Assembly (NCBI GenBank): GCA_963693285.1
Contig: OY848925.1
Location: forward strand, 4,008,932-4,072,931
From: Xestospongia muta
Lineage: Eukaryota; Porifera; Demospongiae; Haplosclerida; Petrosiidae
Reading direction: 5' to 3'
Length of the DNA stretch: 64,000 nucleotides
Shown: positions 11,331-22,919 of the stretch, one piece after another
Position numbering within the stretch: the first letter of the stretch is position 1
How the letters are laid out: each line of letters begins with the position of its first letter
Position numbers and translations under genes: made by a program
Notes under the pieces: model-generated
The model's input: only the letters and a program-made list of their open reading frames with translations
The model's database searches: none
Told to the model about the DNA's origin: nothing

Positions 11331-12590
11331 TCTTAGTTTCCATACTCTAAAAACGCAATGGTCCTGATGAGCTTGTTAATAAGAACACATTAAATATACA
11401 AAAATAAATTTAATAAATAATTTAATAATCCAGTGACTGTGTCCATATGAGCTGTCATTGAATGTATAACTTGACTAGGTTCGCTGTCAAAGAATTGAAT
11501 ATATTTCTCTTCATGTGCTGTTATAATGATTGGTAATGTAGGATGTCATACAACATTGTTAATTTGAGTAGATGACGTACCATCTAAAAGACATTTTACT
11601 TAATAACAGTAAAAATTATTTATTACCATAAGTAAGAGCACTCTCTAAACTGATAACTGGTTGACAAGAATAACCAACTACAACTGGTTGTGCTTTACTA
11701 TGAACAAAATGCACACACGTTTGATTACCTAGCATATGTACCAGTAGGTCAGAAACAAAACTAAAGATAAAATAATTTGTTATCTGGTTTGACATAAGAC
11801 ATTTATATTGTGGAGATAAGTGTTATGGAACTCAATACCTTTAATTTCTGAAGATTTTTGAATGTTTCATAATTTAATAGTTGAATCTTCACCAACTGAG
11901 AGTAAAACATCACCCAATAGATAAAATGTGATATGTCACAAAATCAAAATGACTCTGCATTGTATAATTGCACTCCCAACGATGTACTGACTCTTATTGG
12001 ACCCTATAATATGCTACATTTAAAGTATTTATAACAAACAACCCTCGAATCAGAACCAATAGTGGTTTCATTACTAATAGATAAACCAGACATATTATCA
12101 ATATTAGGTGACACTTTAATGCGTTCATCAGGTGCTCAATGAGATGAAAAATGTCTCCCTTAATATAAAATAAAAATAACTTCCTCTACCAGTCAATCCA
12201 ATGATGCCCAAATTAGAAGGGGGTGTGGTTTCTTCAGTAAGACTGCCATATTCTTCCTATAGTCATAACTCGTCTTTAGTGGGACCTTGTCAAATTTAAC
12301 CTACAAATCACAAAAAATCCAAGTTACAATACTTGGTCTTTTTACAAATTTGTGTTCTTGAAAGAGTTTAACTTGATGAATAAACTCATTTGGCCAATTT
12401 TCCCCTTTAATGCTTCCACTACCAAAGTGGTTGATACATAAAAAATACACAGAGGGTATTATCAACTGACCACTTTTCCCCTAACTTCAGATTTTTTATA
12501 TGATGGACCATACATACACTCAGGATCCACTTCAGTACCTTCTTTATCAACTTCACTTGATTCTTTATGTATATTTCTTTTTAACATTTA
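11330..12590 (-). pseudogene. Striatin-like WD40 repeat pseudogene, copy 1
   Basis: On the minus strand, scattered WD40 blocks follow the order of the striatin C-terminal propeller: NWPNEFIHQVKLFQEH near 12390, DVLLSVGEDSTIKL then stop then NIQKSS at 11845-11915 (the repeat tryptophan TGG has become TGA), and HPTLPIIITAHEEKYIQFFD with HSMTAHMDTVTGL at about 11430-11570. Stops and frameshifts are frequent. Intron-like gaps with GT-AG ends separate the blocks, so this is a duplicated genomic copy and not a processed one. A second, less complete copy lies at 20240-21640. The striatin assignment rests on the HPTLP, HEE and DTVTGL motifs. Confidence 0.6.
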
Positions 12591-12879
12591 AAAAGGTTTA
12601 TTCACACATCAATTAATTAGTTGGACAATTATATGTAATTATACCTGTGTATCAATAGTGTTCTTTTCCATTATCTTTTCATATTTACTTCTTTTCTATA
12701 CAGTTGTTCAAACATACTGAAAACTCAATTATTTACTATATTCACTAGTGATATCATTTAATGTAGTGTAAACTAGATGTATAACTAGTTGTTGAGAAGG
12801 CCATCATGAAAGCCAGTCAAAATAAAGCAGCAAAAGTCAGTAGACAAATGTAATGACAGCTCAACTCAACTTTTTGTGT

Positions 12880-13800
12880 CATATTTAAAAGCTATAGTTA
12901 AGACTATATATACAAGAAAATGAATTCCTAGGGCAGGTAGACTCTGTCACAGGAGAAAACAAATCTTGGAATGTTAGCCTTCATCTAAATGATCAGCTCT
13001 GTCAGTTGAAGCTCACTCAATACAGGAGCAGATGTAACCGTAATCACATAATCTTGAAGGACTCAGTTTTTGCAGACCTCAGATCTAATACAGAGGGGTC
13101 CTAGTTCACACCTGTTGAATATCAAAAGTAAAGTTACTGGTACCTCAAGATACAAAAATTAGGAAATTAGTGAAGGAAGAAATTACCCAAAGTGATATAA
13201 CAACATTTATTCATAAATTGGATGAACCAATAATAATACAGTGGTATTTGGGAACAGTTGCTGTTCCTAAACCAAAAACAGTTTTGTCATTGTGTTAATT
13301 CCACTAATTTAAATGAGCAAATAGTTAGAGAAAACAGATTATTCCCTCAATTGAATAGTTGTTATTAGCTCAGTTGTCAAATTAATTAAACTGTTAAAGA
13401 ATCAACATTATCGACCACTTTTATTTCTCCATTTCATTGATTTTATTTTAATGGACTCTCTTTGATATTTTCTTAGTATCTAATTGCTTTCAAATTGTAT
13501 ATCCTGTGTCATTGAAGGTCTACATGAAGGTATTAGTGTGATATGATTGAACTCAAGGGGAGCACAACTAATGTTTGTTTGGTGTTCTTAAAATTGTAGA
13601 AAAGAAGGTATAATACACAACTGAGAAAAATGTCAGTTATCCACTGTTAGTTAAATTTCTATATGACATCTTGTTCAAGTCTAAGATATTCAACTTGATC
13701 CTGACAAAATTCAAACTATCATCAATATGTCAGAGGTGTAAATTGTACCAGATGTCACATGGTGTTGAAGAATGGTTAAACAGCTCAGTAATTCTTAACT
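12880..13800 (+). mobile_element. Ty3/Gypsy pol fragment, decayed
   Basis: Readable pieces in order: LYIQENEFLGQVDSVTGENK (protease N-side), a degraded L-TGADVT protease motif near 13020, VAVPKPKT near 13260, NLNEQIVREN then QLNS, and KESTLSTTF of the reverse transcriptase around 13390. All are broken by stops. No LTR was found. The same fragment recurs at 21660-22760 as part of the C/D block duplication, and a diverged relative lies at 37900-39260. Confidence 0.6.
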
Positions 13801-13859
13801 AGATAATCATGAGTAATTCAAAGACAGTCTAATCCAAATTGAATTGACAGTATCTTATT

Positions 13860-13973
13860 TCCTCCATATCTAACTCCACGTGCCAATTGTAATAACAATT
13901 TATAACCATTATATAAATTTGGTTTACTGCTTCACATTCCACGCAATACAAACGTCGATGTCAATATAGAAAC
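13860..13973 (+). promoter_or_regulatory. Upstream region of receptor C with TATA-like box
   Basis: A TATAAAT lies at 13912-13918, about 60 bases before the ATG, and a CACGTG E-box-like hexamer at about 13877. The region is nearly identical upstream of D except that the hexamer there is CACGTGG. It differs from the upstream block of A, E, F and H, so C and D form a separate promoter class. Confidence 0.4.
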
Positions 13974-16900
13974 ATGGCTTGTGGCTGCAAAACTCGAAGA
14001 AAATTATCTTTGAATGTTATTGAGATCATTGTTCTAGTTATAGCTCTATGTATTATAGTGGCTCTTTTCTCCTTACCAATTGTGTTTTACTACGTTTCTG
14101 TAAGTATATCCTTTATTAAATTGTTATATTAACATATTCTGTGCACACAAGTATATATACGCACATATTATACATGTGTGAATGGTAAAATGTTTGAGTT
14201 CTACTATTTTGCCATAACCTACTTTTTTATCTGCTTCTCCTGTAAGTCCATACAATTAACTCAAACATTTTATAAACTTATAATGTGCAATATATAATTG
14301 TAGAAAATGTTTATTTCACTTTTAGGGTTCATCCGATAACAACATATTACAATCAAACAACAGCAATTTCAACATTACTAATGGACGTAACCCTTTTAAA
14401 AATGTTTGTACTATTCTATCAACAGCTTGGAGTACACTTAGTAAAAACATAACACCTACAGATTGTTATGACAATCCATATATTGGTACAGTATGTGGGG
14501 ACTACCTCACAGCATGGCATTTGTGTACAATAGAAGATGGAGATGTTGTTATATACAGTAATAAATCAGAGGAAATTCAGTCACAACATGAGAAGGATTT
14601 ACTTGAATTGAATTCTTTGCTAGGTTATACAAAGTTAATACTATTATGTATGGTTTCTATTATGTTTATATAGTACACTACAAAGAATGTCAACAAGTTG
14701 CTATTCCATTTCTCTGTCAATACTACTTCCCCCTTTATGACTGTCCTAATGGAGACATATATACAGCATCAAGAGAAGACTGTATTGACATTAGTACTGG
14801 TATATGTGCTTTACAATGGAATCTGGCTATTAATTATGGGTACAGGGACAGATTGCCTAATTGTCAAAAGCTATCATCTTGTGAGTGTCTATCATAATAA
14901 TTTATAAGCAGTGGATATTGTCAATGAACTGCAAGTTATAATTTTGTATATTTAGTGTGTGCTCCATTCTGATTGACTGTTATGATTTCAGGATTTAATA
15001 AATATTTTCTAAATCCACCACTTTAAACTTTTGAGAATACAATAATATCACTGTAAAAATTGACTAGTTAAATTAGTTTACATTTGTGTATTACTATGGA
15101 ATCTAGAATTCTTGTAAATTACTCACATTTATAATTTGTTAGAGTGGCATACCATTACAAATCAAAAAATTATATAGTAAACAATTTACCTGATCTCTTG
15201 ATTCCAGAGATTTCTACAAATGAAGCCTATTGAATATTTTTTAAAGTAACAAAATTTATTTTTAAAGTGAGAGTCAGTAATCTCTTTGACATGCTTTAAT
15301 GTAATCTGCAGAAAAGCAGATGAGGAAATTTAGACTATAAGACAAATTTTTTTTAAATGAAAAGAGTGTTAAAATAAAAGTGGAATCAACCTTCATATAC
15401 CCTCCAGTAGTTCAAAATTAACACGTTGTCTAACAATCACAAAAAGGACCTTTTAAAGTTTTTATAATTATGCCCATTGTTTGTGTTATACATATTTGCC
15501 AATCAAAGTAGAGTGCCATTTAAATAGCCAAAATTGGTGTAGTTGCCTATCACTATCAAAAAATAAATAAAAATAAATAACACAATATACATACATACAT
15601 TTAAATCTCAAACATGAGAGTACACATAATTCTAAAATATTATTCATGCATGTTGTAGTTTCATTAACTTATCGATCTATCCCACGAAAAAAAAAATATA
15701 TATATATATATATTGTATAATATTATAATTACAATTAACTATTTCTGCCTGACATAACAGTGAGTAATGTTCATGCATAAATGTGTATTTTATGCACTAG
15801 TATGTACACATATAAGTGAAAATAGAGTTGTTTTATTACATTAATGTCTTTTATTCTATTACAGATACTGAAAATGGTTCTTTTATAAATAAATCACTCA
15901 ATTATACTATTCAAAATATTACATGTAGAGAAGATTTTATTAAAATCAACAATACATGTCAACCTCGATGTGACAGATTTGAACAAGGCACTCATAATGG
16001 AAGTCAACTTTTGATATGCTCAGAATTAATAGCTTCATGTGTTGCTTTGTTACTTTGTATACTTATTGTAGCAATATCAATCAAAAATTACAAATCAATG
16101 TGAGTTTATCACATGTGATTGAATATGATTATGACATATTTTATTAGGTTTTCATATCCATCTATCTTGTTAATATTTTTAGTTGTTGACTGTTCAGTAA
16201 TAGGTAGGCTACAATCATATTAATTAACGATAAATGAGAAGGTTTATATTTCTTTACATAGCACTTTTGGTCATCATTATTTCCATTGACAGAAATGGTT
16301 TACTCTGCAGTTCAACAAGTCTTATTGACAGTTTCAATAACCCAACATCATTTTGTACACTCTCAGGTTTAATGATCTTTTCATGTCAGAAACATCTATA
16401 GTTGTTTTATATAGGAGCTGTTTTGCATTATGCTATTGTCAACATGATACTAATGTGGTTTTTTCACGTTATCACATTTTTTTATAATGTTGTCTTTCCT
16501 TTTCATGCCCATAGAATGGACAGAATAGGACGAAACAAATACATTTTAGCTGTGATGATATTCCTTGGTATGTCAAAAACTACTAATAAAATATCATTAA
16601 TTTCACAGGTCTAGTTATACCAATACCAGCTGTTATAATATCTCTTTCTGTGGAAGATTATAAATATAATATACACCGTTTTCCTCCAAATATATGTATA
16701 AGTGATGAACCTATGTGGTTCTATTCTGTTACTGTCATTATTGATGTACTGGTATGTATTGGAACATATCTTCTATTTGTTGTCTTTTGGATTATTCACA
16801 GGGTAAACGTTTTTAATAAATTTTACAATTATTATGATTGGTTTAGAAATCTATTTTCCAAACAAATTCTACCAATAATAAAAGACAACTGAGCACAGCT

Positions 16901-17245
16901 GAGAAAAAAATCCTAATTGCAATATGTTTATTTATAGTCTTTCCTGCATTTACTTTAGTACACACTGCCATTGTTACAGCTAAGTATGATAAATTTATTG
17001 CTGCAGTTACAGACTTTTTTAAATGTGAGGCTTTAGGACATGTTCCTGGAAAATGTAACAGATCTGAGTTTGAACAATACTACAACCCCTACATGAGTGC
17101 AATATCATATATTCTTATAGGACTAATCCCACTTGGTATTCTCAACTTTGTGTTAAAGTGGAAGTCAGTGAAAGAGGTAGCAGTAAAATCATTTTATTGG
17201 CTCTCAAGAAAATCTCCTGATATTAGAAAGGTTTCAAATTTGTGA
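13974..17245 (+). CDS. Frizzled/Smoothened-like 7TM receptor C, damaged exon 2
   Basis: Exons: 13974-14099, (exon 2 lost), 14326-14623, 14674-14880, 15865-16099, 16148-16203, 16262-16366, 16415-16567, 16609-16802, 16847-17245. Architecture as in A: hydrophobic N-terminus, ten-cysteine CRD over exons 3-4, linker, seven TM segments. Compared with D, about 14 bases are missing at 14220, removing the exon 2 acceptor and first codons. Since exon 2 is 30 nt between phase 0 introns, skipping it keeps frame. Exon 10 ends early: a serine codon in the tail (TCA in D) is TGA here, so the tail stops after VSNL, about 12 codons short of D. Intron 4 is long and holds MITE-like sequence. Still plausibly functional as a 590-residue protein. 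Confidence 0.75.
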
Positions 17246-18036
17246 TCAGGCAATAGAGGTGCTGGTGAACATCCAACATAATTCCTGTTAAAACATGCAA
17301 TGAAGCTTGTGTAATGGCATAAACTCATTATGCTGTTTTAATTTTTAAGGAGATAAATTGTTTGCCTTTGATTTCATTGATTTTTTAATTTCAACTACTT
17401 TGTACATCTTGCCAAACAAAATATCACACAGTGACAAAATGATATCATACTTTGTTATACTGAGTAAAGTATTCTAGTATTATACTGATGGTATATATTT
17501 AGAAAGAGTGTGGGAAGTATACTTTTAGAATATACATATTCAAACATCAAATGTTTTACACATTTATTAACGAAAATAATAATATTTGTGATATTTAAAC
17601 AAGTACATGTACTGTCTATTACATGTATTTATTTTGCTCTTACTATACTATTTCAAAAAGAAACACATTGATACAATAACAAAGAAAAGAGATGCTAACA
17701 CATCAAGCTTATAGAGACACAATATGTGCTAAGACAACACAAACAAGTAGTAAAAATCCAGTCCAAAACAACTCTTCTTGCATGGACCTCTATATGCATC
17801 AAAGTATCATTTCTATATTTTTGGCAGCAACACATATAATTTTGATAAAAATTAGTTTAGTATTGTCAGCTTGTATAGTAGATGAACTATCTGATGTTGT
17901 AAAGTTTATCACACTCTTTGTTAGCCACCTTTTGTACCAACTATACCTAGTTGTATGTTAAACCAATTCCAGGTATTGCAGTTACACCAAAGTTTATAAT
18001 AGAACAATTTTGTCTGCTTGATTCACAAAAACACAC
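17246..18036. other. 3' flank of receptor C, duplicated after D
   Basis: The segment 17280-17690 closely resembles 26280-26700 (same TTTTAATTTTA tract, GACAAAATGATATCATAC and TTGCTCTTACTATACTATTTC words). The open frame at 17692-17961 has no recognisable content. Confidence 0.45.
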
Positions 18037-18137
18037 TCAGATAGTATCTTTTGACACTTTTGATAGACCTGTCTTTTGGGGGTGATAAAATTCGTGATCA
18101 AAGTTAAAGTTTGAATTCACACAGTCAGAGATTTTAC

Positions 18138-18497
18138 CTAGTACAGGAGTACACAAGATTGTATTGTTGACAATATATAATACTGTTCTATTATCATCAG
18201 AATTATGAGAAGAAATATCTTCAAATAGCAATCTGTAGCAATGCTTATGTCAAGAAATTGTAATACAAACATTTCTCCACCTGAATCACTGGCACGATTA
18301 TTATTAAATGTAAACTGATTTAGTAATAATTGTAATTGATATAAAGTAATGCCTCCACTTTTAATGCCAGATTTGTTTACAAATGTACTATGTCCATCAA
18401 ACAATATTAGGCTATCAACACATCGTAAACCAGTTGTGTTATGATAACAAAACTCAATTTGTTCAAAAATAACATTTTCAATGTTGTTTTGTAACAC
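18138..18497 (-). pseudogene. Fragment of a beta-helix repeat protein
   Basis: The minus-strand frame reads VDSLILFDGHSTFVNKSG, IKSGGIT, then FTFNNNRASDSGGEMFV. The F-x-N-N-x-A-x-x-x-G-G pattern recurs in right-handed parallel beta-helix (polymorphic-membrane-protein-like) extracellular proteins that are abundant in sponges. Only two or three repeat turns are present, with no signal peptide or stop-free extension, so this is probably a gene fragment. The function is unknown. Confidence 0.4.
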
Positions 18498-18839
18498 AGC
18501 AGATTGATATTAATGCATAATGATGAAAAACAAAATAAACTTGAAACTTGCAAAATACGGAGGTCTAAATTTGCACTTTTTGCTTCCTGCCATGACACTT
18601 CCTGCTTGTGGGCGCGGTTATACGCTACGTCATTGAAGGCAGGGAAGCTATGCAATGATGGCTGAAGCAAAAAACCTAGAGATGTACTGATCATATTCGG
18701 ATGAAGAGGAAGTGGATAACATTGAAGGAATTCGATCATATCAGTTTGAACCCAGTGGTAGTAATGCAACATCAGAAAGTGATGGAAATAATGAAATGAC
18801 AAACCCTGAAAACTGATTACAAGACACTTCATTGTTTGT

Positions 18840-19290
18840 CAAATAAGTTGCAATTCCTACAAAATATAAATGTTAGTACAAGTGCTTGTGCATGCATTGC
18901 ATTGTGACACCAACACCAGTAGAATGCCTATGCTGTAGAGAAATATCACAAGTAGTGAACAAATTGTCACAGCAAACAACAGCATTAACCGCAACTTGTA
19001 TCACTAAACACATTAGATTTTACACTGTATGTCTGGATATATGGGTGCTTCAAACTGCTCACTTTCAGTACTGTCAACAATATGGGACATACAATGCTCC
19101 AATGAATGAATTAAGTTGTTATCTGCATACATTATAATAAGAAATGTTTATAATTATTTCATTACCTGGATGAGTTGGATATCAAGGACAACTTTATGAG
19201 ATAGCTCAATCATTGTGTAAGAACCGAATTTGCCCAGTGCCCTGGACTACCTGCCCTATCATCACCACTTAAGACCAATGGTATGTTGTG
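18840..19290. other. Intergenic DNA
   Basis: No supported feature was seen. The open frame at 18886-19137 has no recognisable content. Confidence 0.3.
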
Positions 19291-19305
19291 AAACAATAAT
19301 ATTGA

Positions 19306-19836
19306 GATGAGAAAGGACATTTCAGACTTTATATTTGTCTGGACAACCAATACTAAAAATCAATAAACAAAACCAAGCTATATATACAGTACAACAACCA
19401 ATCAAAATACATCTAAGGAGTCCATAGCAACAGCCAATGAGTTAGCTGGAATAGAGTCCTTGACATTGGTTGAAGTGAGCAAGGTTGTTTCGATCTTCTA
19501 ACCGGAGATCTCATCAGCAGACAAGGCAAACATACATAGATTATTATTCACCCTCAGTAAGCTAGTGAGATAGCTTACTGGAGGGTGAATAATAATCTAG
19601 GACTCTATGTATGTCTGCCGTGTCTGCTGATGAGATCTCCGGTTAGAAGATCGAAACAACCTTGCTCACTTCAACCAATGTCAAGGACTCTATTCCAGCT
19701 AACTCATTGGCTGTTGCTATGGACTCCTTAGATGTATTTTGATTGGTTGTTGTACTGTATATATAGCTTGGTTTTGTTTATTGATTTTTAGTATTGGTTG
19801 TCCAGACAAATATAAAGTCTGAAATGTCCTTTCACA
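19306..19836. repeat. Foldback element: near-perfect inverted repeat, about 255-bp arms
   Basis: The left arm (about 19306-19560) and right arm (about 19572-19836) are reverse complements with only a few mismatches and a tiny loop near 19565 (GTAAGCT, then AGCTTAC). Recognisable pairs are AAAGGACATTTCAGACTTTA at the left end and TAAAGTCTGAAATGTCCTTT at the right. A direct repeat, AATATTGAGATGAG, lies at 19298-19311 and 19868-19881 just outside, possibly a target duplication separated from the right arm by about 30 bases. No ORF lies inside. It is probably a foldback or MITE-like element. Confidence 0.8.
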
Positions 19837-19862
19837 TCTATTACCCCTCTACTTAAGACTTT

Positions 19863-20231
19863 TCAACAATATTGAGATGAGTCCTTCTTGTTGCTGGCCT
19901 CATGTTCTGAAGATAGCAGAAAGGAGATACTTTCGTTGATGTTCGTAAAACATTCTTGTAGAGATTGATGCACAGCCAATATTGTGAAAGATATGGAGGG
20001 TTTGTTCTGGGAGTTGATGAAAGGTTGGCTATCCCAGATATTCACTGCTTCACAATGTTCACAAGTTTGTTTAACTCTGATAAATGTTCCACACTCATGT
20101 TTTGTGATAGTTGGAGTGGATAAATGACAAGAAGGACAAGCAAACAGATATAGTAAATCTTCTTCAAAAACAACATACTTGACCTGGTTCTTAGCGCTAT
20201 GTAATATTAAAAAAATATTAATATCTCTCAT
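19863..20231 (-). pseudogene. Fragment of a repetitive transposase-like zinc-ribbon protein
   Basis: The minus-strand frame reads VVFEEDLLYLFACPSCHL, then CEHCEAVNIWDSQPFI. This C-x-x-C ... C-x-x-C plus W-x-SQP arrangement is seen in high-copy animal proteins associated with DNA transposons (often annotated only as uncharacterised). Only the zinc-ribbon segment and about 40 following residues remain; no catalytic domain follows, so it is a dead fragment. The exact superfamily cannot be given from the sequence. Confidence 0.45.
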
Positions 20232-20239
20232 AATTGCTT

Positions 20240-21640
20240 ACTCGGTCTTAGTTGTATCTGTTGAGAATCCTCTTCTAGACAGTGGAATTCATCATTGTCT
20301 TTGTCATCCTCACATTTGTCAAGATCACTGGACTGGTCAAAATCATCAATACAATCAGTAGACACTAGTATAGATGTACTAAGTAAGTTGCATTGTATTT
20401 CTTTAACACATGTTTTAGTTACCATGCTCCAAAAACACAATAATCCTGATGACCTTGTTAATAAGAAACATATTAAATATACAAAAATAATTTAAACTTA
20501 CTTCCAAAAAGAATATACAGTCCATGAGCATCAATAGCTAATCCAGTGACTGTGTCCATATAAGCAGTCATTGAATATATAACTTGACTAGGTTCGCTGT
20601 CAAAGAATCAAATATATTTCTCTTCATATGATGTTATAATAATTGGTAACGTAGGATATCATACAACATTGTTATTTTGAGTAGATGACGTACCACCTGA
20701 AAGACGTTTTAATTAATAGCAGTAAAAATTGTTTATTACCATAAGTAAGAGCATGGTCTAAACTGATAACTGGTTGACAAGAATAACCAACTACAACTGG
20801 TTGTGCTTTACTATGAACAAATGCACACATGTTTGATTACCTAGCATATGTACCAGTAGGTCATAAATAAAAATAAAGGTAAAATAATTTGTTACCTGGT
20901 TTTAATATAAGACATTGATGTTGTGGAACTTAATACTTTTTGTCTGTGAAGATTTTTGAATGTTCCATAATTTAATAGTTGAATTTCCACTAACTGAAAC
21001 TAAAACATCATCTAATGAGTAAAATGTGATATGTCACAGCATCAAAACGACTCTGCATTGTATAATTGCACACCCAACAAAATACTGATTATTATTGGAC
21101 TCTATAATATACTACATTTAAAGTATTTATAACAAACAACCCTCGAATCAGAACCAATGGTGGTTTCATTACTAATAGATAAACCAGACATATTATCAAT
21201 ACTAGGTGACACTTCAATGCGTTCATCAGGTCTCTATGAGATGAAAATTGTCTCCCTTACTATAAAATAAAAATAACTTACTCTACCACTCAATCAGATA
21301 ATGCCCAAATTAGAGGGGGTGTGGTTTCTTCAGTAAGACTGTCATATTCTTCCTGTGATCGCAACTCGTCTTTAGTGGGACCTTGTCAAATTTAACCTAC
21401 ATATCACAAAAAATCCAAGTTACAATACTTGGTCATTTTACAATTTTGTGTTCTTGAAAGAGTTCAACTTGATGAATAAACTCATTTGGCCAATTTTCCC
21501 CTTTGGTGCTTCCACTACCAAAGTGGTTGATGCATAAAAAATACACAGAGGGTATTATCAACTGACTACTTTCCCCCTAACTTCAGATTTTTTATATGAT
21601 GGATCATGCATGCACTTAGGATCCACTTCAGTACCTCGTT
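20240..21640 (-). pseudogene. Striatin-like WD40 repeat pseudogene, copy 2
   Basis: The minus-strand blocks match copy 1 at 11330-12590: LWNIQKSS with the tryptophan kept (about 20945-21010), YPTLPIIITSYEEKYI then FFDSEPSQVI at about 20570-20690, and the better preserved DTVTGLAIDAHGLYIL near 20490-20560, followed by SMVTKTCVKEIQ at about 20390-20430. Stops interrupt several repeats. The frame 20228-20440 runs into an acidic stretch rich in Asp and Glu of unknown origin. It is part of the duplicated block upstream of receptor D. Confidence 0.6.
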
Positions 21641-21659
21641 TATCAAACATCAAACATCA

Positions 21660-22760
21660 AACAAAAGGTAAGGGAGATATATCTGAGCACACAAGAGAAG
21701 TCATACAAGAGGTCGACCATTAAACCACAGAGGAGGTCAACTGCTTAAGAAAACTAGTACAAGCAATTGTACCAGGTATGACAAATCAAGTCCTTCTAAG
21801 TTTCACTTTCCTTCTCAAAAGAAACTTTGTCAGAAATGTAAGAAACGTTGATAATACCAAACTTAACATACAAACCAAAGTTAAGACTATATATACAAGA
21901 AAATGAATTCCTAGGGCAGGTAGAATCTGTCACAGGAGAAAACAAATCTTGGAATGTTAGTCTTCATCTATATGATCAGCTCTGTCAGTTGAAGCTCAAT
22001 ACAGGAGCAGATGTAAGAGTAATCACATAATCTTGAAGGACTCAGTTTTTGCAGACCTCAGATCTAATACAGAGGGGTCCTAGTTCACACCTGTTGAATA
22101 TCAAAAGTAAAGTTACTGGTACCTCAAGATACGAAGATTGGAAAAATAGTGAAGGAAGAAATTACCCAAAGTGATATAACAACACTTATTCATAAATTGG
22201 ATGCACCAGTTGCTAAACCAAAAACACTTTTGTCATTGTGTTAATTCCACTAATTTAAATGAGGAAATAGTTAGAGAAAACAGATTATTCCCTCAATTGA
22301 ATAGTTGTTATTAGCTCATTTGTCAAATTAATTAAACTGTTAAAGAATCATCATTATTGACCACTTTTATTTCTCCATTTCATAAATTTTATTTTAATGG
22401 ACTCTCTTTGATATTTTCTTAGTATCTGATTGTTTCCAAATTGTATATCCTGTGTCATTGTAGGTCTACATGAAGGTATTAGTGTGATATGATTGAACAC
22501 AAGAGGAGCACAACTAGTGTTTGTTTGTTGTTCTTAAAATTGTAGAAAAAAAGGTATAATACACAACTGAGAAAAATGTCAGTTATCCACTGTTAGTTAA
22601 ATTTCTATATGACATCTTGTTCAAGTCTAAGATATTTAACTTGATCCTGACAAAATTCAAACTATCATCAATATGTCAGAGGTGTAAATTGTACCAGATG
22701 TCACATGGTTCTGAACAATGGTTAAACAGCTCAGTAATTCTTAACTAGATAATCATGAGT
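21660..22760 (+). mobile_element. Ty3/Gypsy gag-pol fragment, second copy
   Basis: Readable pieces are a zinc-knuckle remnant (SNCTRYDKS, LCQKCKKR) at 21760-21850, the protease region (ENEFLGQVESVTGENKSWNV, then KLNTGADVRVIT) at 21848-22030 and an RT remnant with PKT, NLNEEIVREN and LFPQL near 22210-22300. Compared with copy 1, a short segment around 22200 is missing and the protease LNTGAD motif is better kept. It is inactive. Confidence 0.6.
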
Positions 22761-22799
22761 TGTTTGAACACAGTCTAATCCAAATTAAGTTGACAGTAT

Positions 22800-22919
22800 C
22801 TTTTTTCCTCCATATCTAACTCCACGTGGCAATTGTAATAACAATTTATAACCATTGTATAAATTTGGTTTACTGCTTCACATTCCACGCAATCCAAACG
22901 TCGATGTCAATATAGAAAC
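22800..22919 (+). promoter_or_regulatory. Upstream region of receptor D with TATA-like box
   Basis: TATAAAT at 22858-22864 lies about 56 bases before the ATG, in the same position as in receptor C. The flanks are nearly identical to 13860-13973. Confidence 0.4.

Noticed and set aside
18407..18832. 141-aa minus-strand ORF upstream of the beta-helix fragment
   Set aside because: Composition is low in recognisable motifs and the frame differs from that of the beta-helix segment; no support for translation.
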